A stretch of DNA of 52,855 nt from Paracoccus xiamenensis. Lineage in GTDB: Bacteria > Pseudomonadota > Alphaproteobacteria > Rhodobacterales > Rhodobacteraceae. The stretch covers positions 1 through 52,855 of the forward strand of contig NZ_JAAOHY010000012.1 in the NCBI RefSeq assembly GCF_011308835.1, in the 5' to 3' direction. This document shows, piece by piece, positions 32,219 through 41,756 of this stretch (position 1 is the stretch's first letter; every line of letters starts with the position of its first letter). The position numbers and the translations under genes are program-made. The notes beneath the pieces are model-generated. The model did not search any database, was not told where the DNA came from, and saw only the letters and a program-made list of their open reading frames with translations.

Positions 32219-33472
32219 TCAGCGTCGGTTGGCGGTCAGGTCGTCGAAGGTTTTGTCGGTGCCATCAAGAATGGCGGATTGCCCGGTCAGGTTCTGCCAG
32301 CGGGTGATGGCGACATCGACATAGGCGGGGTTCAGCTCGATGCCGTAGCAGACCCGGCCGGTGGTCTCGGCGGCGATCAGCGTGGTGCCGGAACCCATGA
32401 AGGGTTCATACACGGCCTGTCCGGGGCTGGAATTGTTCAGGATCGGGCGGCGCATGCATTCGACCGGCTTCTGCGTGCCGTGCACCGTCTCGGCATCCTG
32501 ATCGCGATTGGCGATCTGCCACAGCGTGGTCTGCTTGCGATCACCGGCCCAATGGCCTTTGCCGCGTTTCGTCACCGCATACCAGCAGGGTTCGTGCTGC
32601 CAGTGATAATCGCCCCGGCTGAGGACCAGCCGGTCCTTGGCCCAGATGATCTGCGAGCGGATATCGAACCCGGCGGCGATCAGGCTGTCGGCGACGGTGG
32701 TGGCATGCAGCGCGCCGTGCCAGACATAGGCGACATCGCCCGGAAACAGCGCCCAGGCCTCGCGCCAGTCAGCCCGGTCGTCATTCAGGACTTTGCCGGT
32801 GCGTTTGGTCGCCGATGCGCCCGTGGCATTGCGCCAAGCCGGGTCGTAGTCCACCCCATAGGGCGGGTCGGTGACCATCAGCAGCGGGCGGACATCGCCC
32901 AGCAGCTCTGCAACCACATCGGCCGACGTGCTGTCGCCGCAGATCAGCCGGTGGGCCCCGAGCCGCCAGAGATCGCCCGGCACCGAGACGGGTTCGGCAG
33001 GCGGTTCCGGGACATCGCCTTCGCCCTCGGCGGCGCCGTCATCGCCGAGATCCGGATCCTGCAGCAGCGCCTCCAGCTCGTCTTCGGCAAATCCCAGCAG
33101 CGACAGGTCAAAGTCATCGGCGAGCAGGCCAGCCACCTCGTCGCGCAGCAGCGCTTCGTCCCAGTCGCCGAGTTCGGTCAGCTTGTTGTCGGCGATGCGG
33201 TAGGCCCGGCGTTCGGCCTCGTCGAGATGCCCGAGCCGGATCACCGGCACCTCATTCAGGCCCAGCTCCGTCGCCGCCAGCACGCGGCCATGGCCCGCGA
33301 TCAGCTCGCCATCGTCGCCGACCATGCATGGCACGGTCCAGCCGAAGCGGGCCATGCTGGCGGCGATGCGCGCCACCTGATCGGGCCCGTGCATCTTCGC
33401 GTTCCGGGCATAGGGGCGCAGGCGCTCGATCGGCCAGAATTCGATCTGGCGCGGCGCAAAGGCGAGGTCCAT
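32219..33472 (-). CDS. ParB-like domain fused to DNA N4/N6 methyltransferase
   Basis: 417 residues. The N-terminal ParB/sulfiredoxin-like domain (about 1-110: RLRPYARNAKMH, GELIAGHGRVLAA, YRIADNKL) is joined by an acidic linker to an amino-methyltransferase with TDPPYGVDYD (motif IV, about 225) and EPFMGSGTTLIA (motif I, about 345). This fusion is common in phage genomes; it modifies adenine or cytosine N4 and may bind specific sites. Upstream is a repeat-rich region, and beyond it the inserted defence block. Confidence 0.92.
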   Translation of the reverse strand: MDLAFAPRQIEFWPIERLRPYARNAKMHGPDQVARIAASMARFGWTVPCMVGDDGELIAGHGRVLAATELGLNEVPVIRLGHLDEAERRAYRIADNKLTELGDWDEALLRDEVAGLLADDFDLSLLGFAEDELEALLQDPDLGDDGAAEGEGDVPEPPAEPVSVPGDLWRLGAHRLICGDSTSADVVAELLGDVRPLLMVTDPPYGVDYDPAWRNATGASATKRTGKVLNDDRADWREAWALFPGDVAYVWHGALHATTVADSLIAAGFDIRSQIIWAKDRLVLSRGDYHWQHEPCWYAVTKRGKGHWAGDRKQTTLWQIANRDQDAETVHGTQKPVECMRRPILNNSSPGQAVYEPFMGSGTTLIAAETTGRVCYGIELNPAYVDVAITRWQNLTGQSAILDGTDKTFDDLTANRR

Positions 33473-33511
33473 GGGGCAGGGTCGTCCTGTGGTTTTAGGT
33501 GGCTTCGGGCC

Positions 33512-33697
33512 GGGTGGATCCCGCCTGGATTCCGCTGGCTTCCGCCGTGCTGGATCCCGGTCCTGGCTTCCGCGAAGTGGCTTCCGGTATCCACCTCGGA
33601 ATCCAGCAGGAATCCACCCCGCGAAGGTTCTTAAGGCCTTGTTTTGTTGATCGAAACGGCGCTCGTGTGGCTCAGGTGGATTCCGCCTGGATTCCCC
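33512..33697. repeat. Cluster of TGGATTCC-type repeats upstream of the ParB-methyltransferase gene
   Basis: About nine TGG(A/C)TYCC units in 190 bp, mixed orientation. A 20-mer GTGGATYCCGCCTGGATTCC occurs at 33514-33533 and 33676-33695, and an inverted version (GTGGATTCCTGCTGGATTCC on the minus strand) at 33598-33617. Could be operators or binding sites for the ParB domain. No gene in this gap. Confidence 0.75.
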
Positions 33698-33822
33698 GGT
33701 GAAAACGCCTGACGCTGGAAAACTTCCGCGCTGCGCCCCCCCGAATACAGATGCCGCCGGGGAGGAACCGAGGCAGGGGGTAGGGCACGAGAGTGTACTA
33801 CCCTTGACTTGCGGCCACGTCT

Positions 33823-34545
33823 TCAGACGGTCGAAAAGTGAAGTCCCGGCCGCTCTTCTTCACAAAAAAGATGAGACACCCCGTCATTTCTTAGGGAGTT
33901 TTCCAATTTCTTGTCGAGACAATACTCCAGTATTTTGGGTGAAGCCCAATCTTCCCGCGATTGCGAAAACCTTGACAGAGGCCACCAATGCTCTGGATAA
34001 TAGTATTTCAGCATGAGGTAACAGAATGACAACGGAGACAAGCGCCTCGACGAGCCCCAACGATCCTCACCCGACATGCCGATATGAAAATGTGCCCCCG
34101 GATGTTGTACAGGTCTAAACTGACTCTCACTAAATTCATACCGGAAGCGCGGCACATAATAGTTTATCGGCATACTTGTAGATAATTCAGAAAACTCTTC
34201 TTCCGAAATTTCTCCGCTATCCCGAGCAACGGAAAACTCTTTGAATTCAGAAAGCGCTTCGATCGAGCCTGTTATTCTCGGGTTTGGGTAGAAAGCTAAA
34301 GCCCACTCCGTTGGGCCCTTGTGAGTGAACTGAAAATAAGCGAGATCTAAGAGTAGAAAATTATAGTGAGAAAGTCGTAGGCCAGTCTCATAAATTTCAT
34401 TATAGTCTTTGCTTGTAAGGCAGGTCTGGTTAAAATCCATAGATCTTGGAAGCGAGCAGTTGTAAACAGTGCCCTCAAGAAGGTTGAGATCGGCTAGGAC
34501 GGCGTCGACAGCTCTTATGCTCCTGTTGAAGCTTTCAATGTTCAC
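33823..34545 (-). CDS. DUF2290-like protein, partner of the helicase
   Basis: 240 residues, AT-rich. Features: NFLLLDLAYFQFTH, AFYPNPRITGS, YYVPRFRYEF, the His motif HPGAHFHIGMSG, and LMLKYYYPEHWW. The HxHxG signature and layout match my memory of DUF2290. It starts 3 nt after the helicase stop, so it is translated with it. I recall helicase-DUF2290 pairs being catalogued as an antiphage system; I cannot confirm the match here. Molecular role unknown. Confidence 0.72.
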   Translation of the reverse strand: MNIESFNRSIRAVDAVLADLNLLEGTVYNCSLPRSMDFNQTCLTSKDYNEIYETGLRLSHYNFLLLDLAYFQFTHKGPTEWALAFYPNPRITGSIEALSEFKEFSVARDSGEISEEEFSELSTSMPINYYVPRFRYEFSESQFRPVQHPGAHFHIGMSGEDRWGSSRRLSPLSFCYLMLKYYYPEHWWPLSRFSQSREDWASPKILEYCLDKKLENSLRNDGVSHLFCEEERPGLHFSTV

Positions 34546-34548
34546 CCC

Positions 34549-36639
34549 TTACTCCTCGATTAGACTGTTCAGGTCGTCGTCAGAGAGGTTCAACTCATTT
34601 TTCATTTTCTCCATGCGTCGTTTGGCTTCAAGAATTCGTGCGTGCTTTTCCTCTAGTCCGCGCTGTATGGTGTTCAGTTGATTCATATCCGGCATGGTAA
34701 ATTTGATACGTGGACTATTTTCTATCGCTGTGTCGAATTCTCTCTGCATTTGCTTGAAGGTTTTACTGTTTACTCCCATAATGCGGAGCCAAGCCTTGCT
34801 CCTTGTCATGGCAACAAATATTTTATTTCGACCAGTGCGGGTTCTTAGTACCGCAGCATCAGCGCCGACAACAATTACCACAGCAGCCTCGTTTCCTTTT
34901 GCTCTGTAGACAGTGCTCATCGTAACCATACCGTCGATCCTAAATGGAGGCTCACTGTATGTATCTTTGATGATATTGTTGCTGACAATGTTGTGGTTAT
35001 TCAAATCTTTTGATATTCTTGAGAAGTAGCTTCGGGCTACCCTGTCATCCAAGCTTATGACCATTATTTGGTGTGGCGCAATTCCGTGATCGATAAAGAA
35101 CTTTATTTCTTCTACGGCAAATGAAACCTCTTGGTCGAAATCCGTAGCAGCACGGGTTGAAGCTATTGGTATTCCTTCAGGAGAGTGTAGTATACTTGGG
35201 CTATTTCGAAGAGGGCGCTCGACGACGTTCTCGCTGCCAGTATCAAAAGTGCCGGATATCACTTCGTAGCCGACGTCTTCCCAGTGCTTTGCATTTTCCA
35301 GCATCTGTACGACGTCACTATAGACGCCGAATCCCAAAGAGTGTGCCAGAACAAGGACTTCACGCTGATTTCGGTATGAGCGCTGAAGGACGAAGTCATT
35401 TGTGTCCGTACCGGCGGGCAAGCTGCGAAGCAGAGAGATGCGCGGCTGACCATCGGAGTCTGTTCCGAACAGCAATTCAGGCTCTCGTACTTGCACATCG
35501 AACACATTTTGAAGCTCATCGTACGCCCAGATGATTTGCTTTTCATCGCGCGTACCTTTGGCAAGATAAAAGCACATTTGGTAGAAGCTATCTGGGAAAT
35601 CTTGCCCCTCATCAACCAGAATTATATCGTAGAACTCCGAGATCGCGTTGCTTTGTACAATTTCTTGGCAAACCGCACCAAAAGGGTTTTTTGCACCTCT
35701 TACATCATTGAAGCTTTTAGGCGATCTCCCTTCTCGCACGCAGGTGTCGCGATAAACCCCGGGCAGATTGCTTCGACCCCAACCATGGCGAACATGAATA
35801 TTGTCCCAGTTTGGATCGGTTTCGGCAAAGTGGCGATGAAATCTTGTGATAAGACGTTCAATTACATCTCGGAGGCTTCTGGTATAATAAGTGATAAGAA
35901 TTTTGGCGTTTGGATTTTCAATATGAGCCAGCGCGGCCTTCATGGCCAAAATTACCGTTTTCCCTGTGCCTGCAAGACCGCGAATTCGCTGTGGCCCATT
36001 AATACTTGTCAGCGCGACAGCTCTTTGTGTGGCGTCGAAATTGTAGATGATGGCTTCGAGATCGTTGAATGCGCGTGCTACGGGGTCAATTAGATCTGTA
36101 TCGTCCTTTTCTCCGATCTGGCCTAATGCCTTTGCCCCCTCAATGATAGCTTGGACTTCGGCTTGTTGCTCTGTGGATAGTTCGTTATCACTTTCTGCAA
36201 GGAGACGAATAATCTCAACTTCGCTACGAGCGAGTTCTATTTCATCAGTTCCGATGTCTGTTCCGGAGAAATTTGGCGCGAATAAAATTGGAACTACATC
36301 AAAAATCAACTTCCGCTTCTTTTTTAGTTCAAGACTTTTCCCGAGAAGCGCTTCTGTTGTTGCAGCGGCCTGAAGAATGCTAAGTGCATCCTTCTTGAGA
36401 TCTGTGCTACTTGAAGAAGGAGAAAACTTTACCAGCTTCACTCCATGGTGGTTACTGACCACAGTTAAATCTGCGGTGTGGGTTCTTCCGCTATAATCCT
36501 TTACTTGCGGCCATCCCGCGTAGAGTATGACCTGATCCTCTGGTGAATAGACAACACCTTCTCTAACCTTTCGAGCGATCTGAGCTACGTCGTAGTTCTC
36601 CTCGCCCCTACCGATTGTCGGAATGTATGTAACGGTCAT
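34549..36639 (-). CDS. Superfamily 1 (UvrD/Rep-like) helicase with N-terminal nuclease-like region
   Basis: About 696 residues from the ATG at 36639 (product starts MTVTYIPTIGRG); GTG at 36690 is an alternative. The N-terminal 230 residues read like a degenerate NERD/nuclease-like domain. Helicase motifs: GLAGTGKTV (Walker A), IILVDEGQDFP (Walker B), LQRSYRNQ, MSTVYRAKGNEA (motif V), and FVAMTRSKAWL (motif VI). The C-terminal coiled coil is rich in Glu/Lys (LEEKHARILEAKRRMEKMK). AT-rich relative to phage neighbours, a sign of transfer. Forms a two-gene unit with the DUF2290-like gene. Confidence 0.85.
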   Translation of the reverse strand: MTVTYIPTIGRGEENYDVAQIARKVREGVVYSPEDQVILYAGWPQVKDYSGRTHTADLTVVSNHHGVKLVKFSPSSSSTDLKKDALSILQAAATTEALLGKSLELKKKRKLIFDVVPILFAPNFSGTDIGTDEIELARSEVEIIRLLAESDNELSTEQQAEVQAIIEGAKALGQIGEKDDTDLIDPVARAFNDLEAIIYNFDATQRAVALTSINGPQRIRGLAGTGKTVILAMKAALAHIENPNAKILITYYTRSLRDVIERLITRFHRHFAETDPNWDNIHVRHGWGRSNLPGVYRDTCVREGRSPKSFNDVRGAKNPFGAVCQEIVQSNAISEFYDIILVDEGQDFPDSFYQMCFYLAKGTRDEKQIIWAYDELQNVFDVQVREPELLFGTDSDGQPRISLLRSLPAGTDTNDFVLQRSYRNQREVLVLAHSLGFGVYSDVVQMLENAKHWEDVGYEVISGTFDTGSENVVERPLRNSPSILHSPEGIPIASTRAATDFDQEVSFAVEEIKFFIDHGIAPHQIMVISLDDRVARSYFSRISKDLNNHNIVSNNIIKDTYSEPPFRIDGMVTMSTVYRAKGNEAAVVIVVGADAAVLRTRTGRNKIFVAMTRSKAWLRIMGVNSKTFKQMQREFDTAIENSPRIKFTMPDMNQLNTIQRGLEEKHARILEAKRRMEKMKNELNLSDDDLNSLIEE

Positions 36640-36780
36640 ATTAGTCTCATTCGATTTTGTTGGTGGGGCTGATATTGCGCTGCTGGACACATAGCCGCTA
36701 GTATTGGCTAGGAAAATGTCGACGTCATTTCTGCGATGTCTTAGGTTTTCGGTATTCTAACGATCTACAACGTAATTGCG

Positions 36781-39474
36781 TCAAACTCCTCGGATTGCGT
36801 TGAGCATCTGGTCCTGAACGCCGATGCCATGCTGCATTTTGCGCACGGTCAGGAAGACATTACCGGTCTTCTCGGCCCAGAGCCTACCCAGCATGTCTTT
36901 TTCGCGTGCATCCTGCGCGGTGGCAAGGTGCTCGCCCTTGTATTCAACGACGAACAGCCGACCATCGGTGAGGCGGGCGATGAAGTCGGGATAGAAGCGG
37001 TGCTGGACACGGGGCAGCCAGAAGCTGGCCGGGTGTTTGGAGATGTTCCGCACCCACAGGTCCACCTCCTCCAGACTGTCGAGTGCCCAGGCGCACTGAA
37101 ACTCTTCGCCGCCGAGATCGCCATCGAGCAGTGGGACGCGATCCGCGCCGAGCAGATGGCGGCGCAGGCGAAATGCACCGGTCGGCGTGGTCGGCACATT
37201 GGCATAGCTTTCGGCATCGAACCTTGCGACGCATGCCGGATCGGTGCCTAGCACGGCCGTATCATCGAAAAGCGCGACCTGATGGGCCTGCTGGCGCACC
37301 CCAGCGCGGATTTCGGCGATCTTTGCGCGAATGCGTGTGGCGAGCGGATATTGCCAGTCGATGAGCGTGCGTGCGGAAATCCCGCGTTCGGCGACCAGAT
37401 TGGCGACAATCCGCGCCAGCCATGCAGACAGGTCGGTCGGCGGAATATCCGCAGCCCGGCACTGACGATCCAGCCATTGCAGGAGGCTTGACGCGAGCGT
37501 CGCATCGTCAGGATCTGCAAGTCCGATCAGCGGCAGCTGCGTCGTCTGGGTCTGCGAATAGACCAGCTTCTCGCCCTCGACATCGATCTCGATCACATTC
37601 TCGGCGCGGCGGAAACTCATTTCTGCTTCGGTGATCTGGGCGGGATGGTTCAGTATCGACCATTCGACCCGCTCCATGATCAGGTCGGTATCGGCCTGGA
37701 ACAAATCGCCATCCATTTCGACCATCAGGAACGGCACCTCGATGGCGGCACCCTTTTCGGCGGGCGACAGCGCGGCCTCGACCTGTGCCTCGTGCCGGTC
37801 GATTTCGGCGCGCAGGGCAGGGCGCTGTTCCTCTGGCGTATGGCGTTCGATGGTGCTGGCGACAGCCTCGGTCACAGCACCCTTCACCCCGACCTTCAGC
37901 GTACCGGAATCGGTGCGGATAAACTCTGCACCGGCCTCGGCAAGCTCAGCCAGATCCGCGCGGGCCACGTCGCTGTCGGGGATTTCAAAGGTCATGACCG
38001 GCTTCGGCGCCACCGGATCCGGATCGAACAGCTGGCCCTGCGCATCTTCCTCGACAGAAGCCGGGCGCAGCGACTGCCGGACCTCTTCATCGGTGAAGCC
38101 CATGTCGATCAGCTTGTCGCGCAGGCTGGCCGCTACTTCAGCGAAGGACGGTTCGGCCACATGCGCATAGGCCATGTTCAACGCCGCATCCCGGCGCCGC
38201 TTGGCATAGGGCATCCGCAGAACACGGCCCAGAAGCTGCTCGACCGCCGTTGCCGATGCCACTTTCTGCGTGGCGCAGAGCACATAGGCCGAGGGGCAAT
38301 CCCAGCCCTCGCGGAGCGCCTGAACCGTGATGACGTGCCGCGTGGGCTCGTTCGGATCGCGCAGATTGACGCCATCCAGCTCGCGGTTGTCGCCCGTCGC
38401 GACCTTGATCCAGGCGGGAGGAATTGCTTTTTCTTCAACAAGATAGCGGCGCAACTCCTCGACTGTGGGGTGCCCGTTCTTGGCCTGTGCCTGATACAGG
38501 GCAACGGGACGCAGGAACTCGGCCTCGCGTTTGGCCTTCTCCTCCAGCATGTTGCGGGTTGCGACCGCGCCGGTCACTGCCTCTTCCCAGCCGTCATGCG
38601 GGCGCACGCGGATAGGCAGCTTGATCATTTCCTCGTCCTTCAGCGCGCCGGCTGTGACGGAAAACAGCACGTTCGACACGCCGCGCGGGGTCGCGGTGAA
38701 TTCGATGATCGCCGACGGGCGCAGCCGCGCTTGCATGTCGCGCGAAAGGCCGGTCACGGCGTTATGGGCCTCGTCCACGATCATTATTGGGCGGTGATGA
38801 TACATCAGATTGGCAAAGCTGAACTTCACCGTGCCTTCGCGGCCTGCCAGCAGAGGCTCGCGCGCCGCGTCCGACGCTGTTACCAGCTCCATTCCCTCGG
38901 TCGGAAGCCCCGAGAAATGCGGCTCGAACTCCTCCTGATAGGCATAGACCTTGCGCTGGGTGGTATCCGTCACGCGGAACGACTGGATGGTTGCCACGAT
39001 CACGCAGGTGAAACGGCCGATATCGCTGGGACGCAGGGTTACGAATTCCTCGATATCGAAAACTCGCGTCCTGCCGCCGGTCACCGCGTCCAGCCGCTGC
39101 CGATAGGGGTGGTTCACATCCTTCAACGCCTCGACCGTCTGGCGCTTGATCGCGTCCGAGGTCACCATCCACAGCACCATCGGATGCGGCTTCTGGACGA
39201 ATTCCGCACCCACTCGGATCGCTTCGGTCGCGAGCAGCGTCTTGCCGCCGCCAGTCGGCAGGCGCAGACAGACATAGGGCATGTCGGGCTTGTCGGCGAA
39301 GGGGGTCTCATAGTGGCGAGGCTCCAGCTTGCGGCCTTCAAGCTGTGCCTCTTCCTCCTGACGGGCGACCTCTTCGGCGAAAGCCGCGGCAGGGCCTTTC
39401 GCGCCCGAACGGGTCAGGAACCGCGACAGGGAATTCAGGGCGGACTGCTGGTAGCGCTTCAATTCCATGGTCAT
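36781..39474 (-). CDS. Type III restriction enzyme, Res subunit
   Basis: 897 residues. SF2 helicase: Walker A LPTGGGKTLLA (about 75), DEAH-type VDEAHNAVTG (about 235), IEFTATP (motif III), and VEQLLGRVLRMPYAKRR (motif VI). The C-terminal PD-(D/E)XK nuclease has YPDFIARL and VVEYKGEH (about 830-850). It forms the cleavage complex with Mod. The start overlaps the mod stop by ATGA. The downstream gap of 90 nt holds the AT-rich start region of the helicase unit. Confidence 0.94.
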   Translation of the reverse strand: MTMELKRYQQSALNSLSRFLTRSGAKGPAAAFAEEVARQEEEAQLEGRKLEPRHYETPFADKPDMPYVCLRLPTGGGKTLLATEAIRVGAEFVQKPHPMVLWMVTSDAIKRQTVEALKDVNHPYRQRLDAVTGGRTRVFDIEEFVTLRPSDIGRFTCVIVATIQSFRVTDTTQRKVYAYQEEFEPHFSGLPTEGMELVTASDAAREPLLAGREGTVKFSFANLMYHHRPIMIVDEAHNAVTGLSRDMQARLRPSAIIEFTATPRGVSNVLFSVTAGALKDEEMIKLPIRVRPHDGWEEAVTGAVATRNMLEEKAKREAEFLRPVALYQAQAKNGHPTVEELRRYLVEEKAIPPAWIKVATGDNRELDGVNLRDPNEPTRHVITVQALREGWDCPSAYVLCATQKVASATAVEQLLGRVLRMPYAKRRRDAALNMAYAHVAEPSFAEVAASLRDKLIDMGFTDEEVRQSLRPASVEEDAQGQLFDPDPVAPKPVMTFEIPDSDVARADLAELAEAGAEFIRTDSGTLKVGVKGAVTEAVASTIERHTPEEQRPALRAEIDRHEAQVEAALSPAEKGAAIEVPFLMVEMDGDLFQADTDLIMERVEWSILNHPAQITEAEMSFRRAENVIEIDVEGEKLVYSQTQTTQLPLIGLADPDDATLASSLLQWLDRQCRAADIPPTDLSAWLARIVANLVAERGISARTLIDWQYPLATRIRAKIAEIRAGVRQQAHQVALFDDTAVLGTDPACVARFDAESYANVPTTPTGAFRLRRHLLGADRVPLLDGDLGGEEFQCAWALDSLEEVDLWVRNISKHPASFWLPRVQHRFYPDFIARLTDGRLFVVEYKGEHLATAQDAREKDMLGRLWAEKTGNVFLTVRKMQHGIGVQDQMLNAIRGV

Positions 39475-41009
39475 GCCCTTGCCTTGATATCCCAGGGCGT
39501 CTGGCGAAAGCTCACCTCTGCCTCATCCAGAGTTCGGTCCGACAGGCGGTTTGCCGCGCCATATACGGTGACCGGCCCCGTATGGCCCGCCGCATGGGCC
39601 TCATCGCGGATCAGCCGCAGCACAGCATGGGTCAGCACGTTGCCGCCGCTGACCGAGCGATCCTTAAGGATGCCGTTGTACAGCAGCGCCAGCCCGCGTC
39701 CGTCATGTGCGCCCAGAAACGGACCAGAGGGCGAAGCTGCCAGCGGCACCCGGAATTCCGAGAACCACAGATGCCGGGCGAGATCCGCGAAACGGATATC
39801 CGGGTTGATCTGACCGGCATGGTCGAACACCGCCGCGCCCAGCGTGCAGAAACGAAACCCGCCGCCGCCCTGCCAGCCGATATCGGCCGAGATGCCGCCC
39901 TGTTCGCCCTCGATCACCTTCCGCATGCGCAGCGCGCAATGGGTCCGGGCGTGATCGCCCATTTCCACCCCGATCCAGCGCCGACCCATCTTGTGCGCCA
40001 CCGCCGCCGTGGTGCCCGAGCCCAGAAAACTGTCGAGCACCAGATCGCCGGGGTTGGTCGCGATATGCAGGATGCGCTGGATCAGGCGTTCAGGCTTGGG
40101 GGTAGCGAAAATATCCTCATCCTCGAAGACAGCGAGGATCTCCTTCTTTGCCCTCTGGTTGTCGCCAGACTCAGCCGCTGTCCACCATGTCATCGGTGCA
40201 AGGCCAGAGTCTTCCCATTCGTATTTCTTGATGCGTGGCCGGCCTTCACCGCCTTTGGGCCAGTAGACGCGCCCCTCTGATCGGTAGCGTTCGAATTCTG
40301 GCTCTGTCGCACCCCAACAGCGCCCCTTTGGTGGTGAAAGCTGCGACCCTGTTGGTGTCGTGATGGTATACATTTGATTGGGTCGATACCCTTGGGCGCT
40401 GAAGGGAATGGAGCGCCAGCGGCCTTGAGGATCGCTATCGGGATTTGAGTAGCCCGCGTCCGTATCTGGTTCCAGATTCCGATACTCTTTCCATTCGGCC
40501 GGACCTTTTCGCGCGTAGACAAGGATATGATCATGCGCTGAACCGACAGCCTTTCGATTTTCGCGCGAAGTTCTCTTTTGCCACACGAGGTTGGCTATGA
40601 AATTCCTGCGCCCGAAGACCTCGTCCATCAGAACTTTGAGATAATGCCCCTCGTAGTCATCGATGCTGACCCAGATCGAGCCGTCTTCGCTCAGAAACTC
40701 ACGCAGCAATTGCAGGCGCGGCACCATCATTGCCAGCCATTTGGCGTGTTCCAGACTGTCGTCGTAATGCTCGAAGGCCGAGCCTGTGTTATAGGGCGGG
40801 TCGATATAGATGCACTTCACCCGTCCGGCATAGAAGGGCAGCAGCGCCCGCAGTGCCTCCAGATTGTCGCCCTGGACCAGCAGATTGCCGTCCGCATCCC
40901 CGCCAGTGTCCGGCACCGACAGATCGGGCACCTCATCAAGCAGCCGATATGCCACGCGATCAGCGGCGGTCAGGTCCTGATCGCGGGTCAGCCATTGAAG
41001 AAGGGGCAT
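39471..41009 (-). CDS. Type III restriction system methyltransferase, Mod subunit
   Basis: 512 residues. Beta-group adenine-N6 methyltransferase: IYIDPPYNTGSAF (motif IV, about 90) precedes LDSFLGSGTTAAVAHKMGRRW (motif I, about 330). The intervening segment is the target recognition domain. It decides the asymmetric site recognised by the Res/Mod complex. It follows the 223-residue phage gene by 75 nt; the block lies inside an otherwise continuous phage early operon. Confidence 0.94.
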   Translation of the reverse strand: MPLLQWLTRDQDLTAADRVAYRLLDEVPDLSVPDTGGDADGNLLVQGDNLEALRALLPFYAGRVKCIYIDPPYNTGSAFEHYDDSLEHAKWLAMMVPRLQLLREFLSEDGSIWVSIDDYEGHYLKVLMDEVFGRRNFIANLVWQKRTSRENRKAVGSAHDHILVYARKGPAEWKEYRNLEPDTDAGYSNPDSDPQGRWRSIPFSAQGYRPNQMYTITTPTGSQLSPPKGRCWGATEPEFERYRSEGRVYWPKGGEGRPRIKKYEWEDSGLAPMTWWTAAESGDNQRAKKEILAVFEDEDIFATPKPERLIQRILHIATNPGDLVLDSFLGSGTTAAVAHKMGRRWIGVEMGDHARTHCALRMRKVIEGEQGGISADIGWQGGGGFRFCTLGAAVFDHAGQINPDIRFADLARHLWFSEFRVPLAASPSGPFLGAHDGRGLALLYNGILKDRSVSGGNVLTHAVLRLIRDEAHAAGHTGPVTVYGAANRLSDRTLDEAEVSFRQTPWDIKARA

Positions 41010-41084
41010 AAGGGAAATGTCCTGCCGGTTGTTTTTCCGACAATCTGCCCGCGATTGCCCGGGCCTGCAAGGCAGCGCGACCGT

Positions 41085-41756
41085 TCATGTCAACGCAGGC
41101 CGTGCTTGCCACGGCCTCACCTTCGGCATCGCCTGCGTCACCTCCACCTCCCGCAGCATCCCGCCCGCAATCAGCCCGTCGCGGATCCAGCCCAGCGCCT
41201 GCCACCAGTCCTCATAGGCGCGGCGGGCGGCTTCGATCTGGTGGGGATGGGGCGAGAAGGTGACGGGGCAGGCCATAATATCGACTGTGCGCCATTTGCC
41301 ACGGGACAGCACCCGCGCTGTGCCGACGACCGCCGTTGCTGCCCGCTCCCCATGCTGGTTGCGCCTCACCTCGACCGGCACGCAGCGCGGCAGGGCGCCG
41401 GGCATCCAGTCCGGTGTCAGCCCGGCGCGGGCCAGTTCCGCGATCCGGATCGCCATGCGCCTCCCGCCAAGACTGTCGGGCATGCCAGCCACGCAGGCGG
41501 CGATCACTTCGGCATCCTCATGGGTATAGCTGCCGAACTTGTGCTGGCCGCCATCGATCCTGCAGCCCAGCGCCGCGCGCTGCAGCAGGACATGTTCAAG
41601 CCCATATCCGTAGCTCTCACCTGTTGTGTCCTTCGGCACCGGCAGATCCAGCTGCGCCTTCTCGACCCGGAAGGCCCATTCCAGCGCCGCCTGCACGCCC
41701 AGCGCGCGCCTCACCCGTCCGCCGCCCGTGCGGCCGATCCGTCCCTGAATGCTCAT
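41085..41756 (-). CDS. Conserved phage protein of unknown function
   Basis: 223 residues. Helical N-terminal part (GVQAALEWAFRVEKAQLDL), YGYGLEHVLLQRAALGCRIDGG, then a C-terminal AYEDWWQALGWIRDGL and EVTQAMP. I recall homologues next to phage methyltransferase genes in Rhodobacteraceae but no assigned function. The ATG overlaps, as ATGA, the stop of the alternative frame of the methyltransferase gene upstream, not the stop of its main frame, which is 13 nt away. Confidence 0.8.
   Translation of the reverse strand: MSIQGRIGRTGGGRVRRALGVQAALEWAFRVEKAQLDLPVPKDTTGESYGYGLEHVLLQRAALGCRIDGGQHKFGSYTHEDAEVIAACVAGMPDSLGGRRMAIRIAELARAGLTPDWMPGALPRCVPVEVRRNQHGERAATAVVGTARVLSRGKWRTVDIMACPVTFSPHPHQIEAARRAYEDWWQALGWIRDGLIAGGMLREVEVTQAMPKVRPWQARPALT

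Noticed and set aside
32042..33634. 530-codon plus-strand open frame across the methyltransferase 1 start and the ParB-methyltransferase gene
   Set aside because: Antisense shadow; no motifs, and it runs through two confirmed genes.
37645..39813. 722-codon plus-strand open frame opposite the Res gene
   Set aside because: It is the antisense shadow of a well-supported type III Res gene, with Arg/His/Gln-rich composition and no family signature.
40960..41205. Short minus-strand frame between the 223-residue gene and Mod (product MNGRAALQARAIAG...)
   Set aside because: It could be a tiny phage gene or a remnant at the cargo border, but it overlaps the Mod start and has no recognised family.
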